Virus record (IMG/VR): IMGVR_UViG_3300042261_001312
Location: 1-64,000 of that record
Length of the DNA: 64,000 nt
Source: a virus
Direction: 5' to 3' (one strand)
Shown: positions 56,285-63,839 of the stretch, piece by piece
Layout: every line of letters starts with the position of its first letter
Position numbering within the stretch: the first letter of the stretch is position 1
Program-made: the position numbers and the translations under genes
The notes under the pieces: model-generated
Told to the model about the DNA's origin: nothing
Database searches by the model: none
Seen by the model: only the letters and a program-made list of their open reading frames with translations

Positions 56285-56755
56285 TTAAAATAATGCTTTA
56301 CCTAAAACATAGCATATTGAACCAAACGCAACCAATTCAAGCCACCAAGTTTTATTTTTAATGTTGGTTAATAATATAATCAAACTCATAATGATAAAAA
56401 ATGCATTCACATAATACATTTTAAAATCAAATGCGATTGATAACTGACTGAATATAACTCCAGCAATTGCGCTGACTTCGTGCATTGTTTTATCATTGTC
56501 TTTGAATGCTGCTGCTGCCCCGACAAAACAAATTCCACCTGTTGCTAAAAACATTAGAAAATTATCAGTCAAATCAATACCAACAATCATCGCTGGAAGC
56601 GCAAAACCCCAACAAAATAATGTGAACAAAAAATTAATGTTCTTCGGTAATACATAATAACTATCCGAAATTGATGGCAATACACCATACTTATTCCAAA
56701 TAAATCCAACATATCCTGCAAATACTGCAAGCATAATAAAATAAAGTGCAATCAT
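56285..56755 (-). CDS. polytopic membrane protein (156 aa)
   Basis: Five hydrophobic segments (about 1-20, 42-60, 64-82, 94-108, 112-130 and a weak last one), short loops. Not recognised; late-type motif 16 nt upstream. Confidence 0.6.
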   Translation of the reverse strand: MIALYFIMLAVFAGYVGFIWNKYGVLPSISDSYYVLPKNINFLFTLFCWGFALPAMIVGIDLTDNFLMFLATGGICFVGAAAAFKDNDKTMHEVSAIAGVIFSQLSIAFDFKMYYVNAFFIIMSLIILLTNIKNKTWWLELVAFGSICYVLGKALF

Positions 56756-56771
56756 AATTTATATTTTTTCA

Positions 56772-56779
56772 ATAAATAC
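56772..56779 (-). promoter_or_regulatory. late-type motif GTATTTAT
   Basis: 16 nt before the membrane protein start. Confidence 0.5.
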
Positions 56780-56803
56780 TGATGTCTGGAGATTCCAGAA
56801 ATG

Positions 56804-56876
56804 TATCCCGTCTCAGATTCGAACTGAGAAACTTGGGTTTTGAATCCAATACGGTTGCCAATTACGTCAACGGGAC
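56804..56876 (-). tRNA. tRNA with CAA anticodon (Leu), short variable loop
   Basis: Acceptor GTCCCGT/ACGGGAT, D ACG/CGT, anticodon stem TTGG/CCAA with A-C at the end, loop TTCAAAA, T-arm CTCAG/CTGAG, 4-nt variable loop. If the register is one base earlier the anticodon would read TCA. Confidence 0.65.
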
Positions 56877-56881
56877 ATATG

Positions 56882-56956
56882 TGGAATCGAAGGGCATCGA
56901 ACCCTCACGTCTTCTGAGTGCAAATCAGATGTTTTAGCCAATTAAACTACGACCCC
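56882..56956 (-). tRNA. tRNA-Ala(TGC)
   Basis: Acceptor GGGGTCG/CGATTCC, D GTTT/AAAC, anticodon arm TCTGA-TTTGCAC-TCAGA, T-arm GAGGG/CCCTT. Confidence 0.85.
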
Positions 56957-56968
56957 ATGTTAATTTTG

Positions 56969-57041
56969 TACTCTCGGTGAGATTCGAACTCACAACATTT
57001 TCATTCTAAGTGAAACGACTCTGCCGTTGGTCTACGAGAGC
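56969..57041 (-). tRNA. tRNA with TAG anticodon (Leu), short variable loop
   Basis: Acceptor GCTCTCG/CGAGAGT, D GAC/GTC, anticodon arm TTTCA-CTTAGAA-TGAAA, 5-nt variable loop, T-arm GTGAG/CTCAC. Confidence 0.8.
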
Positions 57042-57047
57042 ATATTG

Positions 57048-57120
57048 TACACTCGGTGAGATTCGAACCCACACTGGACAGTTTCTTAGACTGACGACTC
57101 TACCGTTGGTCTACGAGTGC
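57048..57120 (-). tRNA. tRNA with AAG anticodon (Leu), short variable loop
   Basis: Near-copy of the neighbour: acceptor GCACTCG/CGAGTGT, D GAC/GTC, loop CTAAGAA, T-loop TTCGAAT. Confidence 0.75.
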
Positions 57121-57126
57121 ATATTG

Positions 57127-57200
57127 TGACTCAAGTCGGACTCGAACCGACACTGTATTGCTTTTAAAACAATTGTCTCCTGCCGTTGGACTACTGAGCC
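57127..57200 (-). tRNA. tRNA with TAA anticodon (Leu), short variable loop
   Basis: Acceptor GGCTCAG/TTGAGTC, D GTC/GAC, anticodon arm ATTGT-TTTAAAA-GCAAT, T-arm GTCGG/CCGAC. Confidence 0.75.
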
Positions 57201-57245
57201 ATAATTTATAGGCGAATTAACCGATATTATACATTTATAGGCGAA

Positions 57246-57761
57246 TTAACCGATATAATTCTTATATTTCCTTAAATATATATTTCTTTTAGTTTCTTTT
57301 ATATTATTAATACCACCTTTATTTGTAATTTGTTGTGAATGACAATTAGGACAAATTAATCTAAGATTATCTGGCATACAATTATCTGAATTTCCATCAA
57401 TATGGTCAACTTCTAATGTTAACGGCTTGTCATTCCATTCATTTCCACATCCACATTCAACACAATTTTCGCCATGTAATTTAATCAATATTTTTCGTAA
57501 TGTGACATTCTGATATACTTTACCAGCATAAAACTTAGTCAATGTCTTATTTTCGTATTGAAAATTATTATAACATTTTATGTCACAAAATCTATTAATA
57601 TTTTTCTCTAAAATATTTCCACAATACAAACAATTTTTTATTTCTTTGTTTTTTTTCGGATAAATTTTGTTATTATATTTAGTCGCACAACTTTTATTAC
57701 AAAATTTATTATTTTGATTATTTAAATCATTACCACATTCTAAGCATTTTTTCGAATTCAT
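57246..57761 (-). CDS. HNH homing endonuclease (171 aa)
   Basis: Start MNSKKCLECGNDLNNQNNKF (57761). Two zinc ribbons (CLECG, CLYCG), CVECGCGNEW and an HNH core VDHIDGNSDNCMPDNLRLIC-PNCHSQ. Smaller relative of the genes at 34454 and 36211 without their helix-turn-helix. Sits directly beside the Leu-anticodon tRNA group. Confidence 0.8.
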   Translation of the reverse strand: MNSKKCLECGNDLNNQNNKFCNKSCATKYNNKIYPKKNKEIKNCLYCGNILEKNINRFCDIKCYNNFQYENKTLTKFYAGKVYQNVTLRKILIKLHGENCVECGCGNEWNDKPLTLEVDHIDGNSDNCMPDNLRLICPNCHSQQITNKGGINNIKETKRNIYLRKYKNYIG

Positions 57762-57829
57762 GATTATTAATTTTTTTATAAATACTCGATAATTCGAAAT
57801 ATGCAAACATTCTGAAGAAAAAATATTGT

Positions 57830-57900
57830 GGAAGATAACAGAATCGAACTGTTTCCATGTGCGTGTAGAACACAGACGCTACCATTACATCAATCTTCCT
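57830..57900 (-). tRNA. tRNA-Val(TAC), C33
   Basis: Acceptor GGAAGAT/ATCTTCC, D ATGT/GCGT, anticodon arm TGTGT-TCTACAC-GCACA, with C at 33. A shifted register would read CTA but fits the arm lengths worse. Confidence 0.7.
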
Positions 57901-57906
57901 TATTGT

Positions 57907-57977
57907 ATTCGGTACGGGGTTCAAACCCGTGTCTTCTGATAGAAAGTCAGACGTATTATCACTTTACCAACCGAACA
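57907..57977 (-). tRNA. tRNA-Glu(TTC)
   Basis: Acceptor GTTCGGT/ACCGAAT, anticodon arm TCTGA-CTTTCTA-TCAGA, T-arm ACGGG-TTTGAAC-CCCGT. Confidence 0.85.
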
Positions 57978-58006
57978 TTTTATCTCATATTGTTTATGAG
58001 ATTTGA

Positions 58007-58654
58007 TTATATTTTTCTCCCAAGAATCCAACCATCACATATATATTTATTTAATTCAACCTTCTTTATTTTTTTATTTATATTATCTTTAAAAATCCAG
58101 CAAGTTCCAAATTGTGAATTTTCACTTCCAGTAAATCTATTTTTCTTTTTTTCACTCATCTTCTTTTTGGCTTCTTCAGTATGTGTTTTTCCCGCAAATG
58201 TATTATAGTTATATTTTCCCAATTTATGGTTATTAGTTACTTGTTGCTTTAAGTTCTCTTTTGCTTTAGTTCTAAAATCACCATTATTTTTCCATCTTTC
58301 CTTACAATATATTGAAGATGCTTCTCTTATTTTTTTCAACGATTCGTCAGACAATCCACGTAATCCACCGCTTCCACCCACTTTTAAATTCATGCAATTT
58401 TCTTTAGCAATTTCGTTCAAATTTACAATTTCTTTTTCTCTGTTAATCAGTTCAGTTTTACTAGATAGAAATTCAATAATTTCAACCTTATGATTTTCCT
58501 TACCATGTTTATTTATTGAATATCTTAATCTTTTTCCCGAACCCATATAACCGTCTTTTAAATCATTGGTAGAATGCATTCCATAATAATATTTCCCATT
58601 TAATAAATTTGTTGTTTTATAAATGAAGTGATACTTTTTTTCTTTTCTTGCCAT
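58007..58654 (-). CDS. GIY-YIG homing endonuclease (215 aa)
   Basis: Residues 7-90: YHFIYKTTNLLNGKYYYGMH is the GIY-YIG motif (here HFIYKT..YYYGMH), SKRLRYSINKHG and NREKEIVN the following conserved segments. NUMOD3-like repeats and a basic tail (MSEKKKNRFTG) follow. Next to tRNA-Glu; motif ATAAATGC (one-base variant of the late-type motif) 16 nt upstream. Confidence 0.8.
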   Translation of the reverse strand: MARKEKKYHFIYKTTNLLNGKYYYGMHSTNDLKDGYMGSGKRLRYSINKHGKENHKVEIIEFLSSKTELINREKEIVNLNEIAKENCMNLKVGGSGGLRGLSDESLKKIREASSIYCKERWKNNGDFRTKAKENLKQQVTNNHKLGKYNYNTFAGKTHTEEAKKKMSEKKKNRFTGSENSQFGTCWIFKDNINKKIKKVELNKYICDGWILGRKI

Positions 58655-58706
58655 ATCTGTACTTTTAAATATAAATGCTTAGTAAGTACAAAAACGACCA
58701 CAGGGC

Positions 58707-58777
58707 AGAACGTGGGGGAATCGAACCCCAACCCTTGGTGTGACAGACCAATATACAACCCATTATACGACACGTCC
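58707..58777 (-). tRNA. tRNA-Asp(GTC)
   Basis: Acceptor GGACGTG/CACGTTC, D GTAT/GTAT, anticodon arm TTGGT-CTGTCAC-ACCAA, T-arm TGGGG/CCCCC. Confidence 0.85.
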
Positions 58778-58819
58778 TATTTTATTTCTCAAACATTTCA
58801 AAGAACCTCCCTAACAAAA

Positions 58820-58852
58820 AAAAGACCCAACTCTGCACGTGTCGGGTCTTTT
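58820..58852 (-). terminator. hairpin terminator
   Basis: AAAGACCC/GGGTCTTT around a 15-nt loop; flanked by A and T runs. Confidence 0.6.
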
Positions 58853-58882
58853 GTAAAAGAAAGGAGTAATTAATATATAAAC

Positions 58883-58969
58883 TTACCCGACAGTATATAG
58901 CATATCCTCTGCATCCCATAATAGGACTGCTTCCAATGCCACCATTAATATGTCGAGTACTTTTTTCAT
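58883..58969 (-). CDS. tiny helical protein (28 aa)
   Basis: MKKVLDILMVALEAVLLWDA then EDMLYTVG: hydrophobic helix with acidic end. ACGTATTTA lies about 25 nt upstream. Third of the tiny-gene units; coding status tentative. Confidence 0.4.
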   Translation of the reverse strand: MKKVLDILMVALEAVLLWDAEDMLYTVG

Positions 58970-59053
58970 CACTTTAATTTTTACTTGTTTTTCATTAAAT
59001 ACGTTGCAAATATACAAAAAGTTACAATATGTGCAAACTTTTTTTAAAAAAAA

Positions 59054-59236
59054 TTAATTATTTTCATTTATTTTCCATTCACTGCTGTCTAATGCATCGT
59101 CTTCTCTTGGTTGGTAAAGATTGCAACATCCTCTGGATAAGTCAATTAACGCCACTATTTTTTTATTTTTGCATTCACCCTCTTTTGTTGAAAAAATACA
59201 TGCACCACAAACAAATTTACTGTGTTTTAGTTCCAT
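59054..59236 (-). CDS. Cys-rich small protein (60 aa)
   Basis: FVCGACIFSTKEGECKNKKI and RGCCNLYQP: five Cys in a pattern that could bind a metal. Not recognised. Overlaps the 46-aa gene by 10 nt. Confidence 0.5.
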   Translation of the reverse strand: MELKHSKFVCGACIFSTKEGECKNKKIVALIDLSRGCCNLYQPREDDALDSSEWKINENN

Positions 59237-59367
59237 ATATATGCAACATCATTAGATTCCAAACGCTTAATTGCGTCAACAACATCGGTATTTTCATTCA
59301 GTTTTAATTTGAATGTTTTATCAAGTCTTGATGTTACTTCGAAAAGTCTTTGTTTACTATTTTTCAT
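59227..59367 (-). CDS. small protein with KQRLFEV leader (46 aa)
   Basis: MKNSKQRLFEVTSRLDKTFK: same leader as 51703 and 59364, followed by only 25 further residues. Start overlaps the stop of the cupin gene (ATGA). Confidence 0.6.
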   Translation of the reverse strand: MKNSKQRLFEVTSRLDKTFKLKLNENTDVVDAIKRLESNDVAYIWN

Positions 59368-59858
59368 TTTTCAGTAGTTTTACCGTCAAATTTTTCTTTA
59401 CTTTTTTCTGCTTCTGATTTTGTTTTAAATACTACACCGTCTTTATGATTTGGTGGTGTGTAAATTGTATACATCTTTAATGGTTTATCGCCAGTATTAA
59501 TTATATTGTGTTTTGAACCTGCTGGGACAATTATCACATCATCTGCTTTAACATTATATTCATTGTCATTAATAACACATTTTCCTTCACCTTCTTCAAA
59601 TCTAAAGAACTGGTCAATTGTTGGGTGCACTTCTGCACCAATTTCTTCACCTTTCTTCAAAGTCATTAATACTAATTGAAGTTTTTCCCCTGTATACAAT
59701 ACCTTTCTGAAATTATTATTGTCAACAGTCTCTTTTTCAATGTTGGCATGAAAGCCTTTTTTATTTGATTTCTTTTCTTCATTTAATGCGGGTTTGAATG
59801 TTTTATCCAACTTACCCACCATTTCGAAAAGCATTTGTTTAGTTTCTTGTTTTTTCAT
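59364..59858 (-). CDS. cupin-domain protein with LFEM leader (164 aa)
   Basis: Leader KQMLFEMVGKLDKTFKPALN (about residues 7-26), then a single cupin barrel: GAEVHPTIDQFFRFEEGEGK and DDVIIVPAGSKHNIIN hold the expected His/Glu metal ligands. Basic tail. Activity unknown (isomerase, dioxygenase-like or binding). Late-type motif 16 nt upstream. Confidence 0.75.
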   Translation of the reverse strand: MKKQETKQMLFEMVGKLDKTFKPALNEEKKSNKKGFHANIEKETVDNNNFRKVLYTGEKLQLVLMTLKKGEEIGAEVHPTIDQFFRFEEGEGKCVINDNEYNVKADDVIIVPAGSKHNIINTGDKPLKMYTIYTPPNHKDGVVFKTKSEAEKSKEKFDGKTTEK

Positions 59859-59874
59859 GACTGAAATTTTTATA

Positions 59875-59882
59875 ATAAATAC
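59875..59882 (-). promoter_or_regulatory. late-type motif GTATTTAT
   Basis: 16 nt before the cupin gene start. Confidence 0.5.
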
Positions 59883-59983
59883 TTTATACCCAAATAAAAA
59901 GATTTTAGTTAATGATTGTTAAATTCTTTTTAATTAAAATTAATGGCATAGTAATTGCATTATATCATATAAAATTTAATATT

Positions 59984-60868
59984 ATGAAAAAACTATTTTT
60001 ACTTATCTCAGCAATGTTCATCGCAACACTTTTAATAGGAATGGAGCACAGAACAGATTTTACTTACGAAGAATACCAATTTATGAATGAACTTAGGGAA
60101 GAAGGAAACATTATACTTCCAGAAGTATTTGTTTTTGGTAATTACACTGCTAAACAAGATACTGTTAAGCAAGACACTCTCAAATTTGATAGTACTTATC
60201 GTGTATCACAACAAAAACACGTCAATTTGGTGATTAATTATTCTAACGATTATTACAGACCATCATACTATCCATATTTTAACAATTATTGGTATTATGA
60301 TTCATTTTACTATGGTACACCATACTATTATTTTTATCCGCAGCAATATGGTTGGAATCATCATTTCAAGTATAATCAATGGCATAGACATCCGCAGCCA
60401 AAATTTCGTGCTAATCATCAGCCAAAATTTAATCATCCACAAAGACCACCTGTTCATCGTGAATATCGCAGAGGGTATGAACCATCATACAATAAACCAC
60501 GTATGGAAATGAATGGAAGATTCAATGGTGAGCATAGGAAAGAATTCAATCCGCAAGAACGTAAAGGAATGCGTAATCAACCACGTTATTATGTGCCGCA
60601 TAATGAAAACAAACCAATGCATGGAAGCGTGAATTCAATTCATAGACAATCCAATCAACAGCATATGCAAAGACAAGGTAATCCACCAATGCAATGGCAA
60701 AACAATCAGCATATGCAAAGACAAGATAATCCGTCAATGCAGAGACAATCTGGTCAACAACATATGATGAGAAATGATGTTCATTCTCAACCTACAAGAA
60801 GTTCAGAAGGGTCACATCCAATGGGTGGGTCGCAACCAACAAGAATGGGTGAATCACATAGAAGGTAA
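59984..60868 (+). CDS. secreted low-complexity protein (294 aa)
   Basis: Start MKKLFLLISAMFIATLLIGM is a signal peptide. After DTVKQDTLKFD-like repeats comes a Tyr-rich stretch (YWYYDSFYYGTPYYYFYPQ) and a His/Gln/Met/Pro-rich tail (QHMQRQGNPPMQWQ repeats). No enzyme motif. Exported or surface protein, possibly metal-binding; plus-strand gene among minus-strand ones, which may mark a host-derived gene. Its end overlaps the cREC gene by 15 nt. Confidence 0.65.
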   Translation: MKKLFLLISAMFIATLLIGMEHRTDFTYEEYQFMNELREEGNIILPEVFVFGNYTAKQDTVKQDTLKFDSTYRVSQQKHVNLVINYSNDYYRPSYYPYFNNYWYYDSFYYGTPYYYFYPQQYGWNHHFKYNQWHRHPQPKFRANHQPKFNHPQRPPVHREYRRGYEPSYNKPRMEMNGRFNGEHRKEFNPQERKGMRNQPRYYVPHNENKPMHGSVNSIHRQSNQQHMQRQGNPPMQWQNNQHMQRQDNPSMQRQSGQQHMMRNDVHSQPTRSSEGSHPMGGSQPTRMGESHRR

Positions 60869-61264
60869 ACCAAGTGATTTATAATAACTATTGAAAAGTG
60901 ATTTGATATTTAAACTTCCTTGAACATTCATTGAATGAATCAATATTGTTTTGGGAAGTTTAATATTTTCATCCATACAGTATTCAATTAGCCATTTGGC
61001 GCAATGGTATCCCGTTTTTTCCACGTTAATGTGTGCCTTAGTATCATAATGAATATCAGCAAGGTCGTGGTCAAAGGAATAACCGTCGGCAACACCATTC
61101 AATAAGACATCATTAATAAATTCGTTATAATTACGAACAATTTTCCAAGGTAAACCAAGATAAATATTATCACCAGTATATAAATACACATCTTCAGGCA
61201 CTCTTACATCATCAAGAAAAATATACCTTTCTTGTTTTTCGGTTAAATCATGTTCTTTTTTCAT
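60854..61264 (-). CDS. cREC (cyclic-phosphate processing receiver-like) domain protein (136 aa)
   Basis: RYIFLDDVRVPEDVYLY, DGYSFDHDLAD, TGYHCAKWLIEYC and TILIHSMNVQGSLNI match the cREC family: receiver-like fold with LDDxR, SFDHDL and HSxNxxG in place of the phospho-acceptor set. In bacteria these occur with RNA-repair and toxin systems and are proposed to act on cyclic phosphate RNA ends. With the RNA ligase (47707) it fits a tRNA repair role. Confidence 0.7.
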   Translation of the reverse strand: MKKEHDLTEKQERYIFLDDVRVPEDVYLYTGDNIYLGLPWKIVRNYNEFINDVLLNGVADGYSFDHDLADIHYDTKAHINVEKTGYHCAKWLIEYCMDENIKLPKTILIHSMNVQGSLNIKSLFNSYYKSLGLPSM

Positions 61265-61272
61265 TTTAGTTC

Positions 61273-61280
61273 GTATTTAT
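61273..61280 (+). promoter_or_regulatory. late-type motif GTATTTAT
   Basis: 17 nt before the plus-strand LAGLIDADG gene. Confidence 0.55.
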
Positions 61281-61297
61281 TATAAAAATAATATTTA

Positions 61298-62218
61298 ATG
61301 AGAAAAATAATAATTGACAAAGATAGTGTTATTAATGACTACTTGAAAGAAAAATCATTAAAATTTCTAAAAATGAAATATAAACATGGCGTTATATTTT
61401 TAAAAAATATTTTGGTAGAGGCAAATGTTTATGTTTCACCACAAAATAGAAACATTACTAAAGAAACAATTAATAAGATTATTGAAGATTATCAGCAATG
61501 GATTTCAATAAGTAAGATAAGTAAAACATATTCAATTGATAGAAAAAGAATTGTGCGAATATTAAAAGAAAATGGTATTGTCGATCATCAAAATTATAGA
61601 TTTGACTTTGATAGAAACATTTTTAAAAATATTGACAACGAAGTAAAAGCATATTGGCTGGGTTTTTTATATGCTGATGGTAGTGTTTACAAATCTAAAG
61701 ATAATATTTCACATCATTTAACCTTAAAATTGTCATCTAAAGATATTGATCATCTATATGAATTTAAAAAAAATTTTAATTTTCCGCAAGAAATAAAATT
61801 AAGAAAAGAATATGGATTCAATAAAGAATTTGAATCCGCAAGAATAAGAATATGTTCTAAAGAAATTGTTAATGATCTAATAAGTCATGGGTGTTTTCCT
61901 AATAAAACATTTACTTTAGTATTCCCTAAATTAAATGAGGATATGCTAAATCACTTTATGCGAGGATATTTTGATGGGGATGGCTCTATATCGATTTCAA
62001 ATAATAATAAACAAATTACAATATTAGGTAATTATGATTTTTTAAAAAAATATCAAAATTATTTAATGGAATATTGTAATATTAATGAAACTAAAATTGG
62101 TAAAAAAAATAAAATTTATTACTTGCATTATGGTGGGAATATGCAAATAGATAGAATAAAAAAATTTTTATACAAAAATAGTACTGTCTATTTAAAAAGA
62201 AAAAAAGAGGTATTTTAA
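61298..62218 (+). CDS. LAGLIDADG homing endonuclease (306 aa)
   Basis: N-terminal helix-turn-helix (about 65-105, WISISKISKTYSIDRKRIVR), first LAGLIDADG motif WLGFLYADGSVY at about 122-133 and second HFMRGYFDGDGSISIS at about 218-233. Free-standing, with its own late-type motif. Codon use and strand differ from neighbours, as expected for an inserted endonuclease. Confidence 0.85.
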   Translation: MRKIIIDKDSVINDYLKEKSLKFLKMKYKHGVIFLKNILVEANVYVSPQNRNITKETINKIIEDYQQWISISKISKTYSIDRKRIVRILKENGIVDHQNYRFDFDRNIFKNIDNEVKAYWLGFLYADGSVYKSKDNISHHLTLKLSSKDIDHLYEFKKNFNFPQEIKLRKEYGFNKEFESARIRICSKEIVNDLISHGCFPNKTFTLVFPKLNEDMLNHFMRGYFDGDGSISISNNNKQITILGNYDFLKKYQNYLMEYCNINETKIGKKNKIYYLHYGGNMQIDRIKKFLYKNSTVYLKRKKEVF

Positions 62219-62245
62219 AACACATTTTTCTTGTTTTACTCGATG

Positions 62246-62452
62246 TTAAAAATTTCTTTTTGTAATGTCATTTACGTTTACTGTGAATCTTGGCATATAA
62301 CCATTTTCAACTTTTTCCATAATAAAAAATGAAACATTATATTGCAATTTTTCGGGATCATACATAGTTGCTGATACTATTGCTTCATAATCATTACCTA
62401 ATTTTTCTTCAACACATTTCTTGATGTATGTCAAGAGTTCTTCTGCTTCCAT
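62246..62452 (-). CDS. hypothetical protein (68 aa)
   Basis: MEAEELLTYIKKCVEEKLGN then strand-rich end. Small alpha-beta protein, not recognised. 3 nt after the stop of the next gene. Confidence 0.55.
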   Translation of the reverse strand: MEAEELLTYIKKCVEEKLGNDYEAIVSATMYDPEKLQYNVSFFIMEKVENGYMPRFTVNVNDITKRNF

Positions 62453-62455
62453 AAT

Positions 62456-62764
62456 TTAGATATTTTCAATAATCCAATCACTAAGGTTAGTTTCTGCTTT
62501 AATTTGATTATATGACCATGAACAATCTACCCAAACTAAAATATCTTTAGTTTGTTTATAAATTTGACTGTCTTTCTCACAAAATACGGTAAATAGACTA
62601 TTTCTTCCTTTATTTCCATCTGGATTCGATTCAAACATTTTGAATACTCGTGAAAGTCCGTGTGTGTTTGTTTGATAGATTTTACCTCTTTTACTTAAAT
62701 TACTACCACGATGTTTATGTGGTTGATAGTATAATCCAGTTGGTGTGTGTTTTAATTTATACAT
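62456..62764 (-). CDS. hypothetical protein (102 aa)
   Basis: MYKLKHTPTGLYYQPHKHRG start resembles small phage proteins with a KxxxxGLYYxP motif, followed by LSKRGKIYQTNTHG. Basic; function unknown. Confidence 0.55.
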   Translation of the reverse strand: MYKLKHTPTGLYYQPHKHRGSNLSKRGKIYQTNTHGLSRVFKMFESNPDGNKGRNSLFTVFCEKDSQIYKQTKDILVWVDCSWSYNQIKAETNLSDWIIENI

Positions 62765-62821
62765 AAAAATGTTTTTTTACAAATATACGATTATTTTTCA
62801 ATATTTGCAAACATTTTTAGT

Positions 62822-62891
62822 TGCCCTGCGTGGATTCGAACCACGACTCTAAGATTCAAAATCTCATATGCTAGCCGTTACATAACAGGGC
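62822..62891 (-). tRNA. tRNA-Gln(TTG)
   Basis: Acceptor GCCCTGT/GCAGGGC, anticodon arm TGAGA-TTTTGAA-TCTTA, T-arm CGTGG/CCACG. Confidence 0.8.
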
Positions 62892-62895
62892 AGTG

Positions 62896-62979
62896 CAATC
62901 CCCACAGGACTCGAACCTGTAAACCCCGAAGGGTATCTGTTTCAAAGACAGATGTGTTTCCCAATTCCACCAGAGGACT
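62896..62979 (-). tRNA. tRNA with TTG anticodon and long variable arm
   Basis: Acceptor AGTCCTC/GGGGATT, D GTG/CAC, anticodon arm TCTGT-CTTTGAA-ACAGA, variable arm CCC-TTC-GGG, T-arm ACAGG/CCTGT, discriminator G. Class II architecture with a Gln anticodon. Confidence 0.8.
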
Positions 62980-62985
62980 ATTTGG

Positions 62986-63056
62986 TTGTCTCACCAAGAT
63001 TCGAACTTGGAACATATGTTTCAGAGACATGCGTGTTACCATTACACCATGAGACA
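62986..63056 (-). tRNA. tRNA-Gln(CTG)
   Basis: Acceptor TGTCTCA/TGAGACA, D GTGT/ACAC, loop CTCTGAA in a four-pair stem, T-arm CCAAG/CTTGG. Confidence 0.85.
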
Positions 63057-63058
63057 AT

Positions 63059-63820
63059 TTAAAATGCTTCTTCTAAACTAATTAATAATCTTTGCATATC
63101 TGCTTTATAGAATCCAGCACTATTAGTACAACCACATTCAACAATTTTGTATTTGTCATCAGTTAAGCAGACATCCATTACGAATGTGTCATTAAGTTCA
63201 AATAATTTCACCATCTTTTTAACGAAAGTGTGTGCAGATTCATCAACAATATCGCTTGTGCAATATCTACCACCCAAACTATATTGACTTGCTGTTGCAA
63301 TTTTACCTTTAACAATCCAAAATCTAATTTCTTTCTGAATTTTCTTAACAGATGAAATTTGAATTAAAGTGTCTTCATTTAAAATAGTTGAGTGACCATT
63401 GGTCATACATTCTTCTTTAAATTCATGCCATTCATCCATATTGAATACACGTCCAGTGAAAACTTTTGTGTCTTCAGTTGGTCTTGCAAAGAAATCATTA
63501 GTTCTATTGAATTTATCACCAAACCTAACAATTTCAGAATCATAGTTCAATAGATTATCTTTATAATATTTGCTATAAATCTGATAATCATGGTTTTCAG
63601 ATAGTTGTGAACCGGGTATCCAACCGTATTGTTTTGATATTCTCGACATTTTAACTGCACCAAATGGAAATACATCTTTCCTTTTAGTTTTAAATTTAAA
63701 TGTTTCAACAAATGGTTTTATTTTAACGATTTCATATGACAATTTTAATCTTTTTAATGAAGATATTAGATTATCATAATTTTCTTCCCTGAACACATTT
63801 TCTTGAACAACATAATACAT
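63059..63820 (-). CDS. ATP-grasp (DUF4343-like) protein (253 aa)
   Basis: Start MYYVVQENVFREENYDNLIS (63820); the longer frame runs through tRNA-His. EIRFWIVKGKIATASQYSLGG, FVMDVCLTDDKYKIVECGCTNSAGFY (shown in two parts: FVMDVCL..., KIVECGCTNSAG) match the phage ATP-grasp/DUF4343 family, with Asp, Glu and Asn metal ligands. Probably an ATP-dependent ligase of unknown substrate. Confidence 0.7.
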   Translation of the reverse strand: MYYVVQENVFREENYDNLISSLKRLKLSYEIVKIKPFVETFKFKTKRKDVFPFGAVKMSRISKQYGWIPGSQLSENHDYQIYSKYYKDNLLNYDSEIVRFGDKFNRTNDFFARPTEDTKVFTGRVFNMDEWHEFKEECMTNGHSTILNEDTLIQISSVKKIQKEIRFWIVKGKIATASQYSLGGRYCTSDIVDESAHTFVKKMVKLFELNDTFVMDVCLTDDKYKIVECGCTNSAGFYKADMQRLLISLEEAF

Positions 63821-63839
63821 GACAATAATTATTAATTTG

